From Parerythrobacter aestuarii (GTDB lineage: Bacteria > Pseudomonadota > Alphaproteobacteria > Sphingomonadales > Sphingomonadaceae): 64,000 nucleotides of DNA. The notes beneath the pieces were generated by a model. It was given only the letters and a program-made list of their open reading frames with translations, was not told the origin of the DNA and made no database searches. Positions 62,117-64,000 of the stretch are shown one piece after another (the stretch's first letter is position 1; each line of letters begins with the position of its first letter). The translations under genes were made by a program, and so were the position numbers. Where the stretch lies: contig NZ_JARBWD010000001.1 in the NCBI RefSeq assembly GCF_030140925.1, forward strand, positions 1,798,001 to 1,862,000, given 5' to 3'.

Positions 62117-63757
62117 ATGAGCGAAGCCGCCGCATTGCAAGGCCGCGAACCAACCGAAAAAGAAATCCGCCTCGTCATCGCAGCTTCGTCTGCCGGGACG
62201 GTTTTCGAATGGTATGATTTCTTCATCTACGGCACGCTGTTTGCGCTCATTGGCGCAGCATTCTTCCCGAGCGACAACGAAACACTGCAGGTCTTGCTGG
62301 TGTGGGCGGGGTTTGCCATCGGCTTCGGCTTTCGGCCCCTCGGCGCGATACTGTTCGGTTTCCTTGGTGACCGGTTGGGGCGGAAATATACCTTCCTCGT
62401 AACTGTAACACTCATGGGGATCGCCACGGCAGGTGTGGGACTTGTGCCTAGCGCGGCTTCGATCGGCCTGTGGGCACCCGCCATCGTCATCCTGCTACGC
62501 ATCCTGCAGGGACTCGCGCTGGGCGGTGAATATGGTGGTGCGGCGATCTATGTTGCCGAGCACGCGCCGCCCGAAAAACGGGGCTATTACACCAGCTATA
62601 TCCAGGCCAGCGTCGTAGGCGGATTTGTCTTGTCGATCCTTGTCGTGCTGGGTTGCCGGGCGCTGATCCCGGCGGAGGAATTCGCCGCCTGGGGCTGGCG
62701 CATTCCGTTCCTTCTATCGGTGGTCCTGCTCGGAATTTCGCTGTGGATGCGGCTCAAGCTGTCGGAAAGCCCGGTGTTCCAGGCAATGAAAGAGGCGGGC
62801 GAAACGGCCAAGAACCCGTTCGTCGAGAGCTTTACCTTCCCGGGCAACAAGAAGCGCATTTTCGTCGCCCTGTTCGGGGTGACGGGCATCCTCACGACAA
62901 TCTGGTACACCGCGTTCTTCTCCAGCCTGTCTTTCCTGCAGCGCGACATGCGGCTGGAACCGCTCACGGTCGAACTGACCCTGCTGGTGGCAGCCACCAT
63001 CGCAATGTCATTCTACATTTTCGTGGGCAAATGGTCTGACCGGGTGGGCCGCAAGAAGCCGATCATGGTCGGTGCGATCTTGACGTTGTTGCTCATCTTC
63101 CCGCTGTTTTGGGGAATGGGCAGTCTCGCCAATCCGGGCCTCTCTGAAGCGGCAGAACGCAATCCGGTGGTCGTTACAGGTCCGGAGTGCACTACGGATC
63201 CCTTCGCCGAACTGTTCAAGCGGACTCAGTCACCGTGCGGGAATATCCTGCAGACCCTGACTTCCAGCGGCGTGCGGTATTCAGTCGAGGCAGGCTCGGA
63301 ACTGGGCATGACAGTTGGCGGTGAAGCGATTGCTATCGGCCCGGATTGGGACAGTGACGGTGCGGCGCGCCGCGACGACATCCAGGGCGCCCTGACTACC
63401 AGGGGTTTCGACTTCGCCCTGCAATCCCCACCATTGGCAAACCTTGCCGGGATTGTCGGCATCTTGCTCGTGTGGGGCCTCCTTTCCGCCCTTACCTATG
63501 GCTCGGTCGCTGCGCTTCTTTCGGAAATGTTTCCGCCGCGCATCCGCTACAGTTCCATGTCGATCCCCTACCACATCGGGGCAGGCTACCTCGGTGGGTT
63601 TCTGCCGCTGATCGCAGGCGTCATTGTCGCCTCCACAGGCAACATTTACGCCGGGCTGTGGTACACATTCGGTGTCGTGGCCTTCGGGCTCGTGGTGCTG
63701 TGGTGGGGTATACCCGATGGCCCTCCACGCGATTTCGAGCACAACCCGGACAGCTAG
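62117..63757 (+). CDS. MHS-type MFS transporter with a large periplasmic insert
   Basis: 546 residues. Metabolite:H+ symporter group: EWYDFFIYGTLFALIG, GFLGDRLGRKYTF and RILQGLALGGEYGGAAIYVAE are classic. Between helices in the C-terminal half lies an insert of about 100 residues (about 337-437) with two Cys and no membrane segments, not seen in the E. coli ProP/KgtP type. Substrate unknown, probably an organic acid or osmolyte. GGGGAGAG precedes the ATG; alr starts 6 bases after its stop. Confidence 0.87.
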   Translation: MSEAAALQGREPTEKEIRLVIAASSAGTVFEWYDFFIYGTLFALIGAAFFPSDNETLQVLLVWAGFAIGFGFRPLGAILFGFLGDRLGRKYTFLVTVTLMGIATAGVGLVPSAASIGLWAPAIVILLRILQGLALGGEYGGAAIYVAEHAPPEKRGYYTSYIQASVVGGFVLSILVVLGCRALIPAEEFAAWGWRIPFLLSVVLLGISLWMRLKLSESPVFQAMKEAGETAKNPFVESFTFPGNKKRIFVALFGVTGILTTIWYTAFFSSLSFLQRDMRLEPLTVELTLLVAATIAMSFYIFVGKWSDRVGRKKPIMVGAILTLLLIFPLFWGMGSLANPGLSEAAERNPVVVTGPECTTDPFAELFKRTQSPCGNILQTLTSSGVRYSVEAGSELGMTVGGEAIAIGPDWDSDGAARRDDIQGALTTRGFDFALQSPPLANLAGIVGILLVWGLLSALTYGSVAALLSEMFPPRIRYSSMSIPYHIGAGYLGGFLPLIAGVIVASTGNIYAGLWYTFGVVAFGLVVLWWGIPDGPPRDFEHNPDS

Positions 63758-63763
63758 AAGGGC

Positions 63764-64000
63764 ATGGCCATCGCCCCCCCAACACCAACCTTGCGGCTCG
63801 ATATCGACCACGAGGCGCTGGCTGCCAATTGGCGCAAGCTCGATCGCCTGTCCGGCGGTGCCCGCGCAGGGGCCGCCGTGAAGGCCGATTGCTACGGACT
63901 TGGAGTAGACACCTGTGTCCCGGTATTGCGTGATGCCGGAGCGCGCGACTTCTTCGTCGCCCACTGGAGCGAAGTAGAACCGGTCCTGAAACATGTCCCG
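63764..64000 (+). CDS. alr: alanine racemase, N-terminal part (runs off window)
   Basis: 79 codons visible, frame open to the edge. LRLDIDHEALAANWRKLDRL followed by AAVKADCYGLG, in which Lys40 is the PLP lysine. Makes D-alanine for peptidoglycan. Starts 6 bases after the transporter stop, so co-transcribed. Confidence 0.88.
   Translation, partial: MAIAPPTPTLRLDIDHEALAANWRKLDRLSGGARAGAAVKADCYGLGVDTCVPVLRDAGARDFFVAHWSEVEPVLKHVP

Noticed and set aside
1-64000. CRISPR array, tRNA or rRNA genes, prophage
   Set aside because: No regularly spaced direct repeats, no cloverleaf-like sequence in the short gaps, and no phage structural genes were seen by eye; a tRNAscan or Rfam run was not possible.

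Overview
The window looks like core chromosome of a GC-rich alphaproteobacterium, most likely of the order Sphingomonadales and close to the Erythrobacteraceae (Erythrobacter, Qipengyuania, Altererythrobacter). The basis is gene content and order (rph-rdgB-hemW-xerC divergent from hrcA-grpE, dnaK-dnaJ with an alphaproteobacterial-type heat-shock promoter, split glyQ/glyS, ppdK, a hydrolase/OsmC fusion) plus GC-rich codon use. The genus is inference. I see no rRNA, tRNA, CRISPR array, prophage or insertion sequence.

Layout. 1-2911 (minus): truncated Tat-exported SDR, small P-loop kinase, pth, rplY with a clear terminator. 3044-8361 (minus): a compact block with two tandem secreted paralogs of unknown function, two exported TraB/GumN proteins, a 64-residue XRE regulator and two paralogous four-helix membrane proteins, behind a strong promoter framed by two GTCA-N8-TGAC boxes. 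A third TraB/GumN gene lies at 10558-11628, after an orphan molybdopterin oxidoreductase. This block is the best candidate for an undescribed system. 11741-17603: glyQ, glyS and ppdK; the glyQ/glyS gap is filled by a palindromic repeat that supplies the glyS ribosome binding site, and the 3' half of glyS carries an AT-richer patch. 17600-22313: methyltransferase, comF, a 6S RNA candidate, hisI, and a MerR regulator with an acyl-CoA dehydrogenase. 22397-25784: unknown anchored protein, cysK, MFS exporter, PilZ protein.

25919-36480: tyrS; a DOMON-like/NamZ (GH171) pair probably for cell-wall muropeptides; DUF817 and a VWA protein whose likely MoxR ATPase partner lies 2.6 kb away; between them a soluble chemotaxis-type transducer and an L,D-transpeptidase lipoprotein; then an alpha/beta hydrolase-OsmC fusion with a small monooxygenase. 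36461-44789: parE, LpoA-like lipoprotein divergent from rsmI-yraN, gshB, and the minus-strand genes xerC, hemW, rdgB and rph. 45570-47793: DUF6882-like gene, hrcA and grpE. 47795-53100: crotonase, DUF885 peptidase, cytochrome c', an indoleamine 2,3-dioxygenase family protein, a metallopeptidase-like protein and a PCu(A)C copper chaperone. 53152-56390: sigma-32-type promoter, dnaK, hairpin, dnaJ. 56450-64000: metallo-beta-lactamase fold protein, large patatin, radA, cvpA, Fe-S scaffold, MHS-type transporter and the start of alr.

Two families of intergenic palindromic repeats occur, two copies each (12659-12788 and 25317-25431; 40918-41049 and 44082-44158). Many neighbouring genes overlap by ATGA or GTGA, so translational coupling is common. 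Intergenic space is short; the only gap near 300 bases (19220-19520) holds the 6S RNA candidate.
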